Shown here: one piece after another, positions 39,830 through 50,513 of the stretch
Numbering within the stretch: the stretch's first letter is position 1
Layout of the letters: every line of letters starts with the position of its first letter
DNA from: Candidatus Planktophila sulfonica
Lineage (GTDB): Bacteria; Actinomycetota; Actinomycetes; Nanopelagicales; Nanopelagicaceae
Length of the DNA: 64,000 nt
Reading direction: 5' to 3'
Assembly (NCBI RefSeq): GCF_002288065.1
Contig: NZ_CP016773.1
Location: 1,054,001-1,118,000 of the forward strand
Position numbers and translations under genes: made by a program
Notes under the pieces: model-generated
What the model was told of the DNA's origin: nothing
The model's input: only the letters and a program-made list of their open reading frames with translations
Databases searched by the model: none

Positions 39830-40198
39830 TTAGAGCACCTCCGGAGCGAGTGAAATGATCTTCATGAACTTCTTGTCGCGGAGTTCGCGAGCAACTGGTC
39901 CGAAGATACGAGTTCCGCGTGGTTCGCCGTCAGCCTTGAGGATGACAGCTGCGTTCTCGTCAAACTTGATGTAAGAACCGTCTGGACGACGACGTTCTTT
40001 AACTGTACGAACGATGACAGCCTTTACGACTTCACCCTTCTTAACCTGTCCGCCAGGAATTGCATCCTTGACTGAACAGACGATGATGTCACCGATGCCT
40101 GCGTAACGGCGCTTTGATCCTCCGAGTACACGGATACAGAGAAGCTCTTTAGCTCCTGTGTTATCCGCAACGCGTAGGCGGGATTCTTGTTGAATCAT
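39830..40198 (-). CDS. rplN: 50S ribosomal protein L14
   Basis: 122 residues: [37 protein letters not shown] and the conserved end [13 protein letters not shown]. Part of the intersubunit bridge. Located between rpsQ and rplX in standard order. Confidence 0.98.
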   Translation of the reverse strand: MIQQESRLRVADNTGAKELLCIRVLGGSKRRYAGIGDIIVCSVKDAIPGGQVKKGEVVKAVIVRTVKERRRPDGSYIKFDENAAVILKADGEPRGTRIFGPVARELRDKKFMKIISLAPEVL

Positions 40199-40212
40199 TC
40201 TTTATTCGCCCC

Positions 40213-40482
40213 TTACTTAGCTTTCTCGATGATTTGAACTAAACGCCAGCGCTTTGATGCTGAGATTGGTCGTGTTTCCATGATCAATACGCGGTCACCA
40301 GTGCCTGCTGAGTTTGTCTCATCATGTGCCTTGAGCTTGTGTGTGCGGCTCATGACCTTTGAGTACATACCGTGTGCAACACGATTTGATACCTCAACGG
40401 TGATGGTCTTATCCATCTTGTCTGAGACAACAATGCCTTCACGAGTCTTACGAGATCCGCGATCTTCGGTATTAGTAGCCAT
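40213..40482 (-). CDS. rpsQ: 30S ribosomal protein S17
   Basis: OB-fold protein, 89 residues: [40 protein letters not shown], then [16 protein letters not shown]. Overlaps rpmC by one base. Confidence 0.97.
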   Translation of the reverse strand: MATNTEDRGSRKTREGIVVSDKMDKTITVEVSNRVAHGMYSKVMSRTHKLKAHDETNSAGTGDRVLIMETRPISASKRWRLVQIIEKAK

Positions 40483-40694
40483 TACGCAGCGCCTCCAATT
40501 CCTAATTCGCGTTCACGAATAATTGTGTAAATACGAGCAATCTCTTTGCGAACTGCACCGAGACGACCATGTGATTCGAGCTGACCTGTTGCAGCCTGGA
40601 AGCGAAGGTTGAAGAGTTCTTCCTTACCTTCACGAAGCTTTGCAGTTAACTCTTCAGCAGTTAGCTGACGAAGTTCTTCATTAGTAATCGCCAT
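40482..40694 (-). CDS. rpmC: 50S ribosomal protein L29
   Basis: A helical 70-residue protein at the tunnel exit: [40 protein letters not shown], then [13 protein letters not shown]. Located 2 bases after rplP. Confidence 0.97.
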   Translation of the reverse strand: MAITNEELRQLTAEELTAKLREGKEELFNLRFQAATGQLESHGRLGAVRKEIARIYTIIRERELGIGGAA

Positions 40695-40696
40695 GG

Positions 40697-41110
40697 TTAT
40701 GCCTCCTCACGCTTTACAACGCGGCACTTCATTGGGAGCTTGTGAATCGCAAGGCGCATAGCTTCAGTAGCTACTGCCTCTGTTACGCCTGAAATTTCAA
40801 ACATAATGCGACCTGGCTTCACGTTTGCGATCCACCATTCTGGAGAACCCTTACCGGAACCCATACGAGTTTCAGCTGGCTTCTTTGTAAGTGGACGATC
40901 TGGATAAATGTTGATCCAAACCTTTCCACCACGCTTGATGTAACGAGTCATCGCGATACGCGCTGCTTCGATCTGACGGTTAGTGACATATGCAGGAGCA
41001 AGTGCCTGGATACCGAAGTCTCCAAATGCAACCTGTGTTCCACCCTTTGATGCGCCTGAGCGTGATGGGTGGTGCTGCTTACGGTGCTTAACCTTGCGAG
41101 GGATCAACAT
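40697..41110 (-). CDS. rplP: 50S ribosomal protein L16
   Basis: 137 residues: [59 protein letters not shown]. Sits near the peptidyl-transferase centre. Overlaps rpsC by one base. Confidence 0.98.
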   Translation of the reverse strand: MLIPRKVKHRKQHHPSRSGASKGGTQVAFGDFGIQALAPAYVTNRQIEAARIAMTRYIKRGGKVWINIYPDRPLTKKPAETRMGSGKGSPEWWIANVKPGRIMFEISGVTEAVATEAMRLAIHKLPMKCRVVKREEA

Positions 41111-41895
41111 TATTCAGCGCCTCCTTCTGTAGCTGGTGTTGCTGCTTCAGTTGGAGCTGCTTGTGAAGTTGTGACCTCTGCGCGTGGAGCACGTGGTGTA
41201 CGTGGTCCGCGGCGTTCTGGCTTTGGTGCGCGTGCTTCAGCAAGTGCCTTTTCAGCACGCTCTGCACGTGAACCAATAACTTCACCCTTGTAGATCCAAA
41301 CCTTTACACCCAAGCGACCGAATGTTGTTGCAGCTTCGTAGAAACCGTAATCAATATCAGCGCGAAGTGTGTGTAGTGGAACGCGTCCTTCACGGTAGAA
41401 CTCAGAACGTGACATTTCTGCACCACCGAGACGACCACCGCACTGAACACGAATGCCCTGCGCTCCTGCCTTCATCGCTGACTGCATTGACTTCTTCATT
41501 GCACGACGGAATGAAACACGTGCAGCAAGCTGCTCGGCGATTCCTTGTGCAACAAGCTGTGCATCAATTTCTGGATTCTTAACTTCGAGAATGTTGAGCT
41601 GAACCTGCTTGCCGGTGAGCTTCTCAAGCTTCTGACGAAGAACGTCAGCTTCTTGTCCGCGGCGACCAATAACGATTCCTGGACGAGCAGTGTGAAGGTC
41701 GATACGTACACGATCACGTGTGCGCTCGATTTCGATGCGTGAAACGCCTGCGCGCTCCATGCCCTTCTGCATAAGTCGGCGGATTTCGACATCTTCCTTG
41801 ACGTAATCCTTGTACAACTTATCTGCATACCAACGTGACTTAAATTCAGTTGTGATGCCGAGGCGGAAGCCGTGTGGGTTTACTTTTTGACCCAT
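41110..41895 (-). CDS. rpsC: 30S ribosomal protein S3
   Basis: mRNA-entry protein with a KH domain, 261 residues: [40 protein letters not shown] and the C-terminal domain GARGIRVQ-like [20 protein letters not shown]. The last 45 residues are an Ala/Thr/Pro/Glu-rich extension common in Actinobacteria. Overlaps rplV and rplP by one base. Confidence 0.98.
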   Translation of the reverse strand: MGQKVNPHGFRLGITTEFKSRWYADKLYKDYVKEDVEIRRLMQKGMERAGVSRIEIERTRDRVRIDLHTARPGIVIGRRGQEADVLRQKLEKLTGKQVQLNILEVKNPEIDAQLVAQGIAEQLAARVSFRRAMKKSMQSAMKAGAQGIRVQCGGRLGGAEMSRSEFYREGRVPLHTLRADIDYGFYEAATTFGRLGVKVWIYKGEVIGSRAERAEKALAEARAPKPERRGPRTPRAPRAEVTTSQAAPTEAATPATEGGAE

Positions 41896-42362
41896 TAGTT
41901 GGACGCTCCCTTCGCTGCTTGTGTATTGAGTGGTGACTTTTCAGAACGCTTTGGATTGCGTGTCTGCGCACGGTTTGATGTGCGAGAGATTGACTTCGAA
42001 GTCGCCTTTGTATCGCTGACAGCTACTGAGATGTGGCTTGAGCGCTTGAGGATACGGAAACCGCGACCCTGTGCACGTGGGCGGAAACGCTTCATTGTGC
42101 GTCCCTCGTCAACGAGTGCTTCTACAACCCAGAGCTCTGAAGCATCACGGATTGCTGGGTTCTGCTGCTTCGCATTTGCGATTGCAGAGTTAAGAAGTGT
42201 GTACACGTCTGTTCCTGCAGCCTGTGGTGCAAACTTGAGAACGTTAAGTGCTTCATCCGCACGCATTCCACGAACCAAGTCGACAACGCGACGAGCCTTC
42301 TGTGGTGTGTGGCGAATGTCGCGCAATACTGCGCGAGCTACGAGTGCGTCTTGTGTATTAGC
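41895..42362 (-). CDS. rplV: 50S ribosomal protein L22
   Basis: Tunnel-wall protein (macrolide contact), 155 residues from GTG 42362: [40 protein letters not shown], and the beta-hairpin region [22 protein letters not shown] 42362 is chosen because GGAGAG lies 6 bases upstream and it overlaps the rpsS stop by 5 bases. Longer frames to 42428 would run deep into rpsS. The 40-residue Ser/Lys-rich tail exceeds the usual L22 length. Confidence 0.95.
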   Translation of the reverse strand, partial: ANTQDALVARAVLRDIRHTPQKARRVVDLVRGMRADEALNVLKFAPQAAGTDVYTLLNSAIANAKQQNPAIRDASELWVVEALVDEGRTMKRFRPRAQGRGFRILKRSSHISVAVSDTKATSKSISRTSNRAQTRNPKRSEKSPLNTQAAKGASN

Positions 42363-42639
42363 CACGTGATGCTCTCCGATCATCTTTAACGTGTCCGCGG
42401 AATGTTCGTGTTGGTGCGAACTCACCAAGCTTGTGACCGATCATTGCGTCGGTAATAAATACAGGGACATGCTTGCGACCGTCGTGTACCGCAATTGTGT
42501 GTCCAATCATTGAAGGCGAGATCATCGAGCGTCGAGACCATGTCTTAATGACATTCTTTGTATTGGCTTCATTTTGCGCATCCACCTTTTTGGTGAGATG
42601 CCCATCAATGAATGGGCCCTTCTTGAGACTACGTGGCAT
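42358..42639 (-). CDS. rpsS: 30S ribosomal protein S19
   Basis: 93 residues: [40 protein letters not shown] and the end [20 protein letters not shown]. Located 9 bases after rplB and overlapping rplV. Confidence 0.98.
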   Translation of the reverse strand: MPRSLKKGPFIDGHLTKKVDAQNEANTKNVIKTWSRRSMISPSMIGHTIAVHDGRKHVPVFITDAMIGHKLGEFAPTRTFRGHVKDDRRASRG

Positions 42640-42648
42640 GAGGGCTCC

Positions 42649-43482
42649 TTAGCGCTTCTTGTTCGACTTACGACGACGGACGATCATTGAATCTGAAGCC
42701 TTCTTCTTACGAGTACGTGCTTCAGGCTTACCCCAAGGTGTCACTGGGTGACGTCCACCAGAGGTCTTACCTTCACCACCACCGTGAGGGTGGTCGACAG
42801 GGTTCATAACAACACCACGAACAGATGGACGAACGCCTAACCAGCGCTTACGACCAGCCTTTCCGTAGTTAATGTTGATTTGTTCTGCGTTTCCAACTTC
42901 ACCAACAGTTGCGCGGCAACGAACATCTACGTTACGGATTTCTCCAGATGGCATACGAAGTTGTGCGTATGGACCATCTTTAGCAACGAGCTGAACTGAA
43001 GCGCCAGCTGAACGAGCGATCTTCGCTCCGCCACCTGGGCGAAGTTCGATTGCGTGAACAGTTGTACCTACTGGGATGTTGCGAAGTGGCAAGTTGTTAC
43101 CTGGCTTGATATCGGCCTTTGGACCGTTTTCAATAGTTGCACCTTGCTCAAGCTTATTTGGAGCGATGATGTAACGCTTTTCTCCATCTGCATAGTGAAG
43201 AAGTGCGATACGCGCTGTGCGGTTTGGATCGTATTCAATGTGCGCAACCTTTGCTGGAATACCATCCTTATCATTTCGTGTGAAATCGATAAGACGGTAA
43301 GCACGCTTGTGACCGCCACCTTGGTGACGAACAGTGATGCGACCCTGATTGTTACGACCACCCTTTGAGTGGATCGGACGGATAAGTGACTTTTCAGGTG
43401 TTGAGCGAGTGATTTCTGCGAAATCTGGAACAGTTGCTCCACGCTGACCTGGTGTAGTCGGCTTAAGTTTGCGAAGTGCCAT
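42649..43482 (-). CDS. rplB: 50S ribosomal protein L2
   Basis: Peptidyl-transferase-centre protein, 277 residues: [40 protein letters not shown] and the catalytically important loop [20 protein letters not shown]. Standard S10-operon position. Confidence 0.98.
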   Translation of the reverse strand: MALRKLKPTTPGQRGATVPDFAEITRSTPEKSLIRPIHSKGGRNNQGRITVRHQGGGHKRAYRLIDFTRNDKDGIPAKVAHIEYDPNRTARIALLHYADGEKRYIIAPNKLEQGATIENGPKADIKPGNNLPLRNIPVGTTVHAIELRPGGGAKIARSAGASVQLVAKDGPYAQLRMPSGEIRNVDVRCRATVGEVGNAEQININYGKAGRKRWLGVRPSVRGVVMNPVDHPHGGGEGKTSGGRHPVTPWGKPEARTRKKKASDSMIVRRRKSNKKR

Positions 43483-43513
43483 GAGGTTTCCTCTCTTTAA
43501 GGTCCTATCTCAA

Positions 43514-43807
43514 TTACGAGACAGGGCCTCCGAAGATGTCGATACGGTCGCCAGCGGCCACATGAACGATTGCTCGCTTAGTGTCTTTGCGCTTTCCATC
43601 ACCAAAACGTGTGCGCTTATTCTTTCCTTGGCGGTTCATTGTGTTGACGCTAATGACCTTTACGCCGAATACCTTTTCAACAGCGATCTTGATCTCTGTC
43701 TTATTAGCATCTGGTGCAACCAGGAATGTGTACTTGTTTTCATCTAGCAACCCGTAGCTCTTTTCAGAGACAACTGGTGCTAGCAAAACGTCGCGATGAT
43801 CCTTCAT
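43514..43807 (-). CDS. rplW: 50S ribosomal protein L23
   Basis: Docking site for trigger factor and SRP at the tunnel exit. The 97 residues include [40 protein letters not shown] and [12 protein letters not shown]. Overlaps rplD by one base. Confidence 0.97.
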   Translation of the reverse strand: MKDHRDVLLAPVVSEKSYGLLDENKYTFLVAPDANKTEIKIAVEKVFGVKVISVNTMNRQGKNKRTRFGDGKRKDTKRAIVHVAAGDRIDIFGGPVS

Positions 43808-44478
43808 TATGCAGATACCTCACTCTCGCGTGCTACTGACTTAACAGACTTGCCAGTTGCCTTAAACTTCAAGAAATCCTTGATTGCTGCTTCTGAGAAG
43901 ACAACATCATCTGACTTCAAGATGTCATATGCATTGAGCTGATCTGGTACTAGAAGGTGGAGGTCATCAGCGTTACGAAGTGAACGCCATGCAGCGTCCT
44001 CGTTACGTGAGACAACAACCAAAAGGTTTTTGCGTGTTGAGAACTGACGAACTGCTGCGAGAGCTGCCTTTGTTGAAGGAGCTGCTGTTACAGAGTCAAG
44101 AACGTGAATACGCTCGTTGCGCTGACGGTCAGAGAGAACGCCGCGAAGTGCTGCTGCGATCATCTTCTTTGGTGTGCGCTGGAAATATGAACGTGGACGA
44201 ACTGCGTGTGCAGCACCGCCGCCGCGCTGAAGAGGAGCACGGACAGAACCCTGACGAGCACGACCTGTTCCCTTCTGCTTGAAAGGCTTCTTACCTGAAC
44301 CTGAAGTTTCTCCACGGTTCTTTGCCTTCTGTGTACCTTGACGCGCAGCTGCAAGTTGAGCTGTTACGACTTGGTGAATTAAAGGAATGTTTGTCTGCGC
44401 ATCAAAGATTTCTGCTGGCAAATCAACTGAGCCAACTTTCTTTCCTTCTGCGTTCTTAACTTCGAGTGTAAGCGCCAT
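43807..44478 (-). CDS. rplD: 50S ribosomal protein L4
   Basis: Tunnel-lining protein, 223 residues: [20 protein letters not shown], the tunnel loop [20 protein letters not shown] and [13 protein letters not shown]. In E. coli L4 represses the S10 operon; here only a 30-base gap precedes rplB and no such leader was recognised ahead of rpsJ. Confidence 0.97.
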   Translation of the reverse strand: MALTLEVKNAEGKKVGSVDLPAEIFDAQTNIPLIHQVVTAQLAAARQGTQKAKNRGETSGSGKKPFKQKGTGRARQGSVRAPLQRGGGAAHAVRPRSYFQRTPKKMIAAALRGVLSDRQRNERIHVLDSVTAAPSTKAALAAVRQFSTRKNLLVVVSRNEDAAWRSLRNADDLHLLVPDQLNAYDILKSDDVVFSEAAIKDFLKFKATGKSVKSVARESEVSA

Positions 44479-44480
44479 GG

Positions 44481-45179
44481 TTACATACCAGCCTTTACAG
44501 TTTCAACAATTGCCTTCTTGGCAGCTGAGCGGATAAAGACGAGACCACCATCGGTACCTGGAACAGCACCCTTGATAAGAAGTAGGTTGCGCTCGAGATC
44601 AACACCCTGAACTGTGAGGTTCTGTGTAGTGACCTTCTCGTTACCCATACGACCCATCATGCGCATTCCCTTGAAAACGCGACCTGGTGTTGAACATGCG
44701 CCGATTGAACCTGGCATACGGTGCTTACGATCTACACCGTGTGAAGAACCAAGACCACCGAAGCCGTGGCGCTTCATAACGCCAGCAGTTCCCTTACCGG
44801 TTGATGTTCCGGTTGCATCGACGATATCGCCGACAGCAAATGTTGATGCGCCAATCTCTTGTCCAACTGTGTAATCAGCAGCTGACAATGTGCGGAGTTC
44901 TGCAATTGAGCGACGAGGAGTGACGCCTGACTTTGCATACTGACCAGCGAGTGGCTTTGAAATCTTCTTTGGATCGATTGCGCCGAAGCCGAGCTGAACA
45001 GCTGAGTAGCCATCCTTCTCAGGTGTGCGAATCGATGTAACAACGCATGAATCAACTGAAACTACTGTTACAGGAATCATCTTGTTATTAGAGTCGAATA
45101 CTTGGGTCATGCCAAGCTTCTTACCGAGAACGCCCTTGATGGACGAACCGTAAGACTGAGTTACAACTGTATATGCCAT
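44481..45179 (-). CDS. rplC: 50S ribosomal protein L3
   Basis: 232 residues: [20 protein letters not shown], the central extension [20 protein letters not shown] and [20 protein letters not shown]. The N-terminal 15 residues before the conserved core are an extension in this lineage. Located 2 bases before rplD. Confidence 0.97.
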   Translation of the reverse strand: MAYTVVTQSYGSSIKGVLGKKLGMTQVFDSNNKMIPVTVVSVDSCVVTSIRTPEKDGYSAVQLGFGAIDPKKISKPLAGQYAKSGVTPRRSIAELRTLSAADYTVGQEIGASTFAVGDIVDATGTSTGKGTAGVMKRHGFGGLGSSHGVDRKHRMPGSIGACSTPGRVFKGMRMMGRMGNEKVTTQNLTVQGVDLERNLLLIKGAVPGTDGGLVFIRSAAKKAIVETVKAGM

Positions 45180-45195
45180 GGTTTTCGTCCTTTCC

Positions 45196-45504
45196 TTAGA
45201 GCTTAATCTCGATGTCGACGCCAGCTGGCAAGTCGAGACGCATCAATGAATCAACAGTCTTAGGTGTTGGGTCGATGATGTCGATGAGGCGCTTATGTGT
45301 GCGCATCTCGAAGTGCTCGCGGCTGTCCTTATATTTGTGAGGAGAGCGAATCACGCAATAGGTGTTCTTCTCTGTTGGTAGCGGCACTGGACCCGCGACG
45401 GTTGCACCAGTGCGCTCGACTGTCTCAACGATCTTCTTCGCTGATGAGTCAATTACCTCGTGGTCATACGCCTTGAGTCGAATGCGGATCTTTTGTCCCG
45501 CCAT
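45196..45504 (-). CDS. rpsJ: 30S ribosomal protein S10 / NusE
   Basis: 102 residues: [40 protein letters not shown] and [19 protein letters not shown]. Also acts as NusE in antitermination. First gene of the S10 operon, 153 bases after tuf. The leader is AT-rich and preceded by the large tuf hairpin; no clear promoter was identified. Confidence 0.98.
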   Translation of the reverse strand: MAGQKIRIRLKAYDHEVIDSSAKKIVETVERTGATVAGPVPLPTEKNTYCVIRSPHKYKDSREHFEMRTHKRLIDIIDPTPKTVDSLMRLDLPAGVDIEIKL

Positions 45505-45609
45505 GTCGTTCTCCTCTTTACTTTCGTTAGTTCAATCTTCTGTTTTTAATTTTCAAGCTTTACTGCACTAAATCTTCATATTCAGATGACTTTCATCATT
45601 GAATTTGCC

Positions 45610-45655
45610 TTGTATTGAGTGGCGGTGGTTTTTAGGCCACCGCCACTCTTACAAG
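45610..45655. terminator. Large hairpin between tuf and rpsJ
   Basis: A perfect 12-bp stem GAGTGGCGGTGG/CCACCGCCACTC with an 8-base loop, extended by CTTGTA/TACAAG across a small internal loop. There is no U-tract on the minus strand, so it is either a U-less terminator or an RNA processing/stability element that sets tuf apart from the S10 operon. Confidence 0.6.
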
Positions 45656-45657
45656 AG

Positions 45658-46851
45658 TTACTTCTTGATCTTTGTAACGCGACCCGCACCTACTGTGCGG
45701 CCACCTTCGCGGATTGCGAAGCGGAGTCCTTCTTCCATCGCGATTGGCTGGATGAGAGTTACTGCCATCTCAGTGTTATCGCCAGGCATAACCATTTCGG
45801 TGCCTTCTGGAAGAGTTACAACGCCAGTCACGTCAGTTGTACGGAAGTAGAACTGTGGACGGTAGTTGTTGAAGAATGGAGTGTGACGACCGCCTTCATC
45901 CTTTGAAAGGATGTATGCAGATGCATCGAACTCTGTGTGAGGTGTGATTGAGCCAGGCTTGCAAACAACCTGACCACGCTCTACATCTTCACGCTTAAGT
46001 CCACGAAGAAGAAGTCCGACGTTCTCGCCAGCCTGACCTTCGTCGAGCAACTTACGGAACATTTCGACGCCTGTAACAGTTGTCTTCTGAGCCTCTGTGC
46101 GGATACCAACGATTTCAACTTCTTCGTTGACCTTTACGACGCCGCGCTCGATACGACCGGTGATAACTGTTCCACGACCTGTGATTGTGAAAACGTCTTC
46201 AACTGGCATAAGGAATGGCTTGTCGATTTCGCGAGCTGGCTGTGGGATGAATGCATCTACTGCATCCATGAGCTCCATCAACTTATCTGCCCACTTCTGG
46301 TCACCCTCAAGTGCCTTAAGTGCTGAGATACGAACGATTGGAGTGTCATCGCCTGGGAACTCGTACTTAGAAAGAAGTTCACGAACTTCCATTTCAACGA
46401 GTTCAAGAATTTCTTCGTCATCAACCATGTCTGACTTGTTAAGTGCAACAACGATTGATGGAACGCCTACCTGACGAGCAAGGAGAACGTGCTCCTTAGT
46501 CTGTGGCATTGGGCCGTCTGTAGCTGCAACAACGAGGATTGCTCCGTCCATCTGTGCAGCACCAGTGATCATGTTCTTGATGTAGTCAGCGTGGCCTGGG
46601 CAGTCAACGTGTGCGTAGTGACGCTTTTCAGTCTGGTATTCGATGTGTGCGATAGAGATTGTGATACCGCGCTGGCGCTCTTCTGGCGCCTTATCGATCT
46701 GATCAAAAGGTGTGAATGGGTTTACATCAGGGTACTTGTCGTGCAAGACCTTTGAGATCGCAGCAGTAAGTGTTGTCTTACCGTGGTCAATGTGGCCGAT
46801 GGTTCCGATGTTAACGTGCGGCTTTGTGCGCTCGAACTTGGCTTTTGCCAT
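45658..46851 (-). CDS. tuf: Elongation factor Tu
   Basis: GTPase that brings aminoacyl-tRNA to the ribosome, 397 residues. G1 GHIDHGKTT (19-27), DCPGH and NKSD GTPase motifs are present, as are the effector region [13 protein letters not shown] and the C-terminal barrel [16 protein letters not shown] lies before the ATG. Last gene of rpsL-rpsG-fusA-tuf and followed by a strong hairpin. Confidence 0.98.
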   Translation of the reverse strand: MAKAKFERTKPHVNIGTIGHIDHGKTTLTAAISKVLHDKYPDVNPFTPFDQIDKAPEERQRGITISIAHIEYQTEKRHYAHVDCPGHADYIKNMITGAAQMDGAILVVAATDGPMPQTKEHVLLARQVGVPSIVVALNKSDMVDDEEILELVEMEVRELLSKYEFPGDDTPIVRISALKALEGDQKWADKLMELMDAVDAFIPQPAREIDKPFLMPVEDVFTITGRGTVITGRIERGVVKVNEEVEIVGIRTEAQKTTVTGVEMFRKLLDEGQAGENVGLLLRGLKREDVERGQVVCKPGSITPHTEFDASAYILSKDEGGRHTPFFNNYRPQFYFRTTDVTGVVTLPEGTEMVMPGDNTEMAVTLIQPIAMEEGLRFAIREGGRTVGAGRVTKIKK

Positions 46852-46915
46852 TTTGGTTCCTCTTTCGTTTATCTAGTGCTTAGTTATTAGGGATTGTGTT
46901 TTGTGCTTATTAGGG

Positions 46916-49021
46916 TTATTCGCCGCGAACTTTCGCAATGATTTCCTTTGCGACGTTGCCTGGAACTTCGGCATAGCTGTCGAACTCCATGCTGTAGCTC
47001 GCGCGACCTTGTGTTCTGGAGCGGAGATCGCCGACATAGCCGAACATCTCTGACAACGGAACTAGCGCCCTAACAACGCGGGCACCTGACCGCTCGTCCA
47101 TGGCCTGAATTTGGCCACGACGACTGTTGAGATCGCCGATGACATCACCCATGAAGTCTTCAGGGGTAACAACTTCGACTTTCATCACTGGTTCGAGAAT
47201 TGCAGGATCAGCAAGCTTTGCTGCTTCCTTAAACGCTGCGATACCAGCCACCTTGAATGCGAGTTCCGATGAGTCAACATCGTGATACGCGCCGTCAAGA
47301 AGAGTTACTCGTACATCTGTAAGTGGATATCCAGCAAGTGGTCCTGCTGTCATCGCTTCCTTACAACCTGCATCAACTGATGGGATGTACTCGCGTGGAA
47401 CGCGACCACCAGTGATCTTGTTTACGAATTCGTATCCGCCCTCAACTTCACCTGTTGGAAGTGGCTCGATAGCGATCTGAATCTTTGCGAACTGACCAGA
47501 ACCACCTGTCTGCTTCTTGTGTGTGTAGTCGTGGCGTGCAACTGGCTTACGAAGTGTTTCGCGGTATGCAACCTGTGGCTTACCGACGTTAGCTTCAACC
47601 TTAAATTCGCGACGCATACGGTCGACAAGGATTTCGAGGTGAAGTTCACCCATACCAGCGATGATTGTCTGACCTGTTTCTTCATCAGTTTCAACGTGGA
47701 ATGTTGGGTCTTCTTCAGATAGACGCTGAATTGCAACGCCAAGCTTTTCCTGGTCGCCCTTTGTCTTTGGCTCGATAGCAACAGAGATAACTGGTGCTGG
47801 GAAGTCCATTGACTCGAGAATTACTGGCTTTGCAGGATCGCAAAGTGTTTCGCCTGTTGTTGTGTCCTTAAGACCCATAACAGCAACGATCATGCCCGCA
47901 CCAACGTTGTCGCGTTCTTCGCGCTTGTTTGCGTGCATCTGGTAAATCTTTCCGATGCGCTCTTTGCGGTTCTTTGTTGAGTTAAGGATTGTTGATCCTG
48001 TCTCAAGAACGCCTGAGTAAACACGGATAAATGTGAGCTTTCCAAGGTGTGGATCAGTCATGATCTTGAACGCGAGTGCTGAGAATGGCTCTTCGTTCTT
48101 TGGAAGGCGCTTCATTTCAACTTCTGAATCGTTCATATCTGTACCGACGATTGCATCGATATCGAGTGGTGATGGAAGGTAACGGTTTACAGCATCAAGC
48201 ATTGGCTGAACACCCTTGTTCTTAAAGGCAGAACCTGTAAGAACTGGTGAAAGCTTTGCAGAGATTGTTGCGCGACGGATACCAGCAATGATTTCGTCCT
48301 CTGAAAGTTCTGCACCTTCGAGGAACTTCTCCATGATTGCATCATCGTTCTCAGCAAGAGTTTCGAGCATTGCTGCACGAGCTTCCTTGCACTTATCAGC
48401 CATGTCAGCTGGAATCTCTTCGACTACGTAGTCTTCGCCCTTTTTAGTTTCGCCGCGCCATACAAGCGCCTTCATTGCGATGAGGTCAACTACACCGATG
48501 AAATCTGATTCGTTTCCGATTGGAAGCTGAAGAACGAGAGCAACCGCGTTAAGGCGATCCTTGATCATGCCTACGCACTTGTCGAATGAAGCACCTGTAC
48601 GGTCAAGCTTGTTTACGAAACAGATACGTGGAACTGAGTAACGATCTGCTTGGCGCCATACTGTTTCAGATTGTGGTTCAACACCAGCAACACCGTCGAA
48701 TACAGCAACTGCACCGTCGAGAACACGGAGTGAACGTTCTACTTCAACTGTGAAGTCAACGTGGCCCGGTGTATCGATGATGTTGATCAGGTTGCCCTTC
48801 CACATACATGTGGTTGCAGCAGAGGTGATAGTGATACCGCGCTCTTGTTCCTGCTCCATCCAGTCCATCGTTGCTGCACCTTCGTGCACTTCACCGATCT
48901 TGTATGAGATACCTGTGTAGAAAAGGATGCGCTCAGTAGTCGTGGTTTTGCCCGCGTCGATGTGAGCCATGATTCCGATATTGCGAACCGTAGCTAGATC
49001 GATCTTCTCTACTGTTGACAC
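46916..49021 (-). CDS. fusA: Elongation factor G
   Basis: Translocation GTPase, 701 residues: G1 [16 protein letters not shown] (20-35), [34 protein letters not shown] and the domain IV region [12 protein letters not shown]. The start is GTG with AGAGGA 8 bases upstream. Between rpsG and tuf, as usual. Confidence 0.98.
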   Translation of the reverse strand: MSTVEKIDLATVRNIGIMAHIDAGKTTTTERILFYTGISYKIGEVHEGAATMDWMEQEQERGITITSAATTCMWKGNLINIIDTPGHVDFTVEVERSLRVLDGAVAVFDGVAGVEPQSETVWRQADRYSVPRICFVNKLDRTGASFDKCVGMIKDRLNAVALVLQLPIGNESDFIGVVDLIAMKALVWRGETKKGEDYVVEEIPADMADKCKEARAAMLETLAENDDAIMEKFLEGAELSEDEIIAGIRRATISAKLSPVLTGSAFKNKGVQPMLDAVNRYLPSPLDIDAIVGTDMNDSEVEMKRLPKNEEPFSALAFKIMTDPHLGKLTFIRVYSGVLETGSTILNSTKNRKERIGKIYQMHANKREERDNVGAGMIVAVMGLKDTTTGETLCDPAKPVILESMDFPAPVISVAIEPKTKGDQEKLGVAIQRLSEEDPTFHVETDEETGQTIIAGMGELHLEILVDRMRREFKVEANVGKPQVAYRETLRKPVARHDYTHKKQTGGSGQFAKIQIAIEPLPTGEVEGGYEFVNKITGGRVPREYIPSVDAGCKEAMTAGPLAGYPLTDVRVTLLDGAYHDVDSSELAFKVAGIAAFKEAAKLADPAILEPVMKVEVVTPEDFMGDVIGDLNSRRGQIQAMDERSGARVVRALVPLSEMFGYVGDLRSRTQGRASYSMEFDSYAEVPGNVAKEIIAKVRGE

Positions 49022-49069
49022 TTATATTCCTCTTCTCGTCGGTTTCTTAATTCTTATTTTCTTTAACGA

Positions 49070-49540
49070 TTACCAGCGGTAGTGAGCAAATGCCTTATTT
49101 GCTTCAGCCATTTTGTGGGTATCTTCGCGGCGCTTTACAGCTGCTCCGAGACCGTTTGCTGCATCGATCAATTCATTCTGAAGACGCTCTGACATTGACT
49201 TCTCACGACGATCGCGTGAGTAATCAACGAGCCAGCGAAGAGCAAGTGTTGAAGAACGTGATGCTTTAACTTCAACTGGAACTTGGTAAGTAGCTCCACC
49301 AACACGACGTGAACGAACTTCAACAGCAGGCTTGATGTTGTCGAGTGCGCGCTTCAATGTGATGAGTGGATCAACGTCAGTCTTCTTACGTGTGCCTTCG
49401 AGAGCACCGTAAACAATTGCTTCTGCTGTTGAGCGCTTACCGTGAAGGAGTACGCGGTTGATTAGCGCTGTAACGATTGGTGAGCTGTAAACAGGATCAG
49501 CAACTACAGGAGTCTTTACTACAGGACCTTTACGTGGCAT
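49070..49540 (-). CDS. rpsG: 30S ribosomal protein S7
   Basis: Head-assembly protein, 156 residues: [40 protein letters not shown] and [19 protein letters not shown]. Overlaps rpsL by one base. Confidence 0.98.
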   Translation of the reverse strand: MPRKGPVVKTPVVADPVYSSPIVTALINRVLLHGKRSTAEAIVYGALEGTRKKTDVDPLITLKRALDNIKPAVEVRSRRVGGATYQVPVEVKASRSSTLALRWLVDYSRDRREKSMSERLQNELIDAANGLGAAVKRREDTHKMAEANKAFAHYRW

Positions 49541-49920
49541 TAGCTAGCCTTCTTCTCTCTCTTAGCACCGTAACGTGAACGTGATTGCTTACGGTTCTTA
49601 ACACCTTGTGTATCAAGTGATCCACGAATAATTTTGTAACGAACACCTGGAAGATCCTTTACGCGGCCTCCGCGTACAAGAACGATTGAGTGCTCTTGAA
49701 GGTTGTGACCTTCACCTGGAATGTATGCAGTAACTTCCATACCGCTAGTAAGACGAACACGTGCAACTTTACGAAGCGCAGAGTTTGGCTTCTTAGGTGT
49801 TGTTGTGTACACACGTGTGCAAACACCGCGACGCTGTGGTGAACCCTTTAGCGCAGGTGTATTTGTCTTCGTAGTCTTTTCTGCACGACCACGACGCACT
49901 AACTGTTGAATAGTTGGCAC
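49540..49920 (-). CDS. rpsL: 30S ribosomal protein S12
   Basis: Decoding-centre protein, 126 residues: [20 protein letters not shown], then [20 protein letters not shown] and [21 protein letters not shown]43 and K88, the usual streptomycin-resistance positions, are wild type. The start is GTG at 49920 with AAGGAG 6 bases upstream. The leader of about 80 bases carries the perfect hairpin CCGACC/GGTCGG at 49961-49977. Confidence 0.98.
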   Translation of the reverse strand: MPTIQQLVRRGRAEKTTKTNTPALKGSPQRRGVCTRVYTTTPKKPNSALRKVARVRLTSGMEVTAYIPGEGHNLQEHSIVLVRGGRVKDLPGVRYKIIRGSLDTQGVKNRKQSRSRYGAKREKKAS

Positions 49921-50006
49921 TACATTCTCCTTTTTGTATCCGTACTTTTACGCTCACTGTCCGACCCACGCGGTCGGGTGTGTTGCTTGTAAAAGCGCAG
50001 AGGAGA

Positions 50007-50036
50007 AAGGTATCTGCAGGCACTACTAAAGGTCAA
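50007..50036 (-). promoter_or_regulatory. rpsL promoter, TTGACC-18-TACCTT
   Basis: The -35 TTGACC (50031-50036) and -10 TACCTT (50007-50012) have exactly 18 bases between them. The upstream GGGCCGTT matches the rplM promoter region. It would drive rpsL-rpsG-fusA-tuf. The rest of the gap to 50132 is non-coding, with no other clear structure. Confidence 0.75.
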
Positions 50037-50132
50037 AACGGCCCTTTTACTCCTGAGACCCCCGCCACATTGGTATTTTGGCGGTTTTTCAACGCCCGGG
50101 CGTGTCGTGCCCTTGCCAGCTTTTCTCGATTT

Positions 50133-50174
50133 GGCGGGCTTGAGACTTGCTCCTTAAAGTCCCTGCGCTCCACC
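50133..50174 (-). repeat. 42-base structured repeat, copy A
   Basis: Read on the minus strand it starts GGTGGAGCGCAGGGACTT and ends AGCCCGCC; it matches copy B (60005-60046) at 40 of 42 bases in inverted orientation. It can fold as GGTGG/CCGCC (one G-U), a GC pair, and GGGACTT/AAGTCTC (one G-U) with the loop TAAGGAGC. Different flanks GATTT/AAATC extend the stem. The final codons and the TAA stop of the gene ending at 50154 lie inside it. Confidence 0.85.
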
Positions 50175-50513
50175 AAAATCTTGAAAATCAGCCTTCGGTT
50201 GTTTTAATGTGAAGATCCAGCGGGCAAAAGGGCCACTTTTGAGCGTCAAAACCACGCCTTCTCCCCTGCCTTTCATGGCTACGAAGTCTCGGTACTTCAG
50301 ACCCCTCAAAGTCCCCAAAAGGACCACATATGGGAGAGCCGTTCCGGGTGCCCGGACCCCTCGCAGGGTATCTGAGCCCCAGAGTTCATCGAAGAACTCG
50401 ATCTTTTCGACTGAATCAGCTGGAATCCGAGGGCTGGCATGCAGGGCGCCCATCTTCTCCCAGAAAGAGAGCTCAAGGACGAGCTCATCCCCCACCTTTA
50501 CGACCTTAGCCAT
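50154..50513 (-). CDS. Small protein of unknown function
   Basis: A 119-residue protein with no signal peptide, membrane segment or recognised catalytic motif. It reads VVKVGDELVLELSFWEKMGA at the start, then SVEKIEFFDELW, VRAPGTALPYVVLLGTL and GVVLTLKSGPFARWIFTL. The alternating beta pattern resembles small uncharacterised actinobacterial proteins with a PH-like look, from memory only. The ATG at 50513 overlaps the previous gene stop by one base (TGATG). The last six codons (GGAQGL) and the TAA are part of the 42-base repeat, so the present C-terminus may have been created by repeat insertion. Confidence 0.7.
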   Translation of the reverse strand: MAKVVKVGDELVLELSFWEKMGALHASPRIPADSVEKIEFFDELWGSDTLRGVRAPGTALPYVVLLGTLRGLKYRDFVAMKGRGEGVVLTLKSGPFARWIFTLKQPKADFQDFGGAQGL

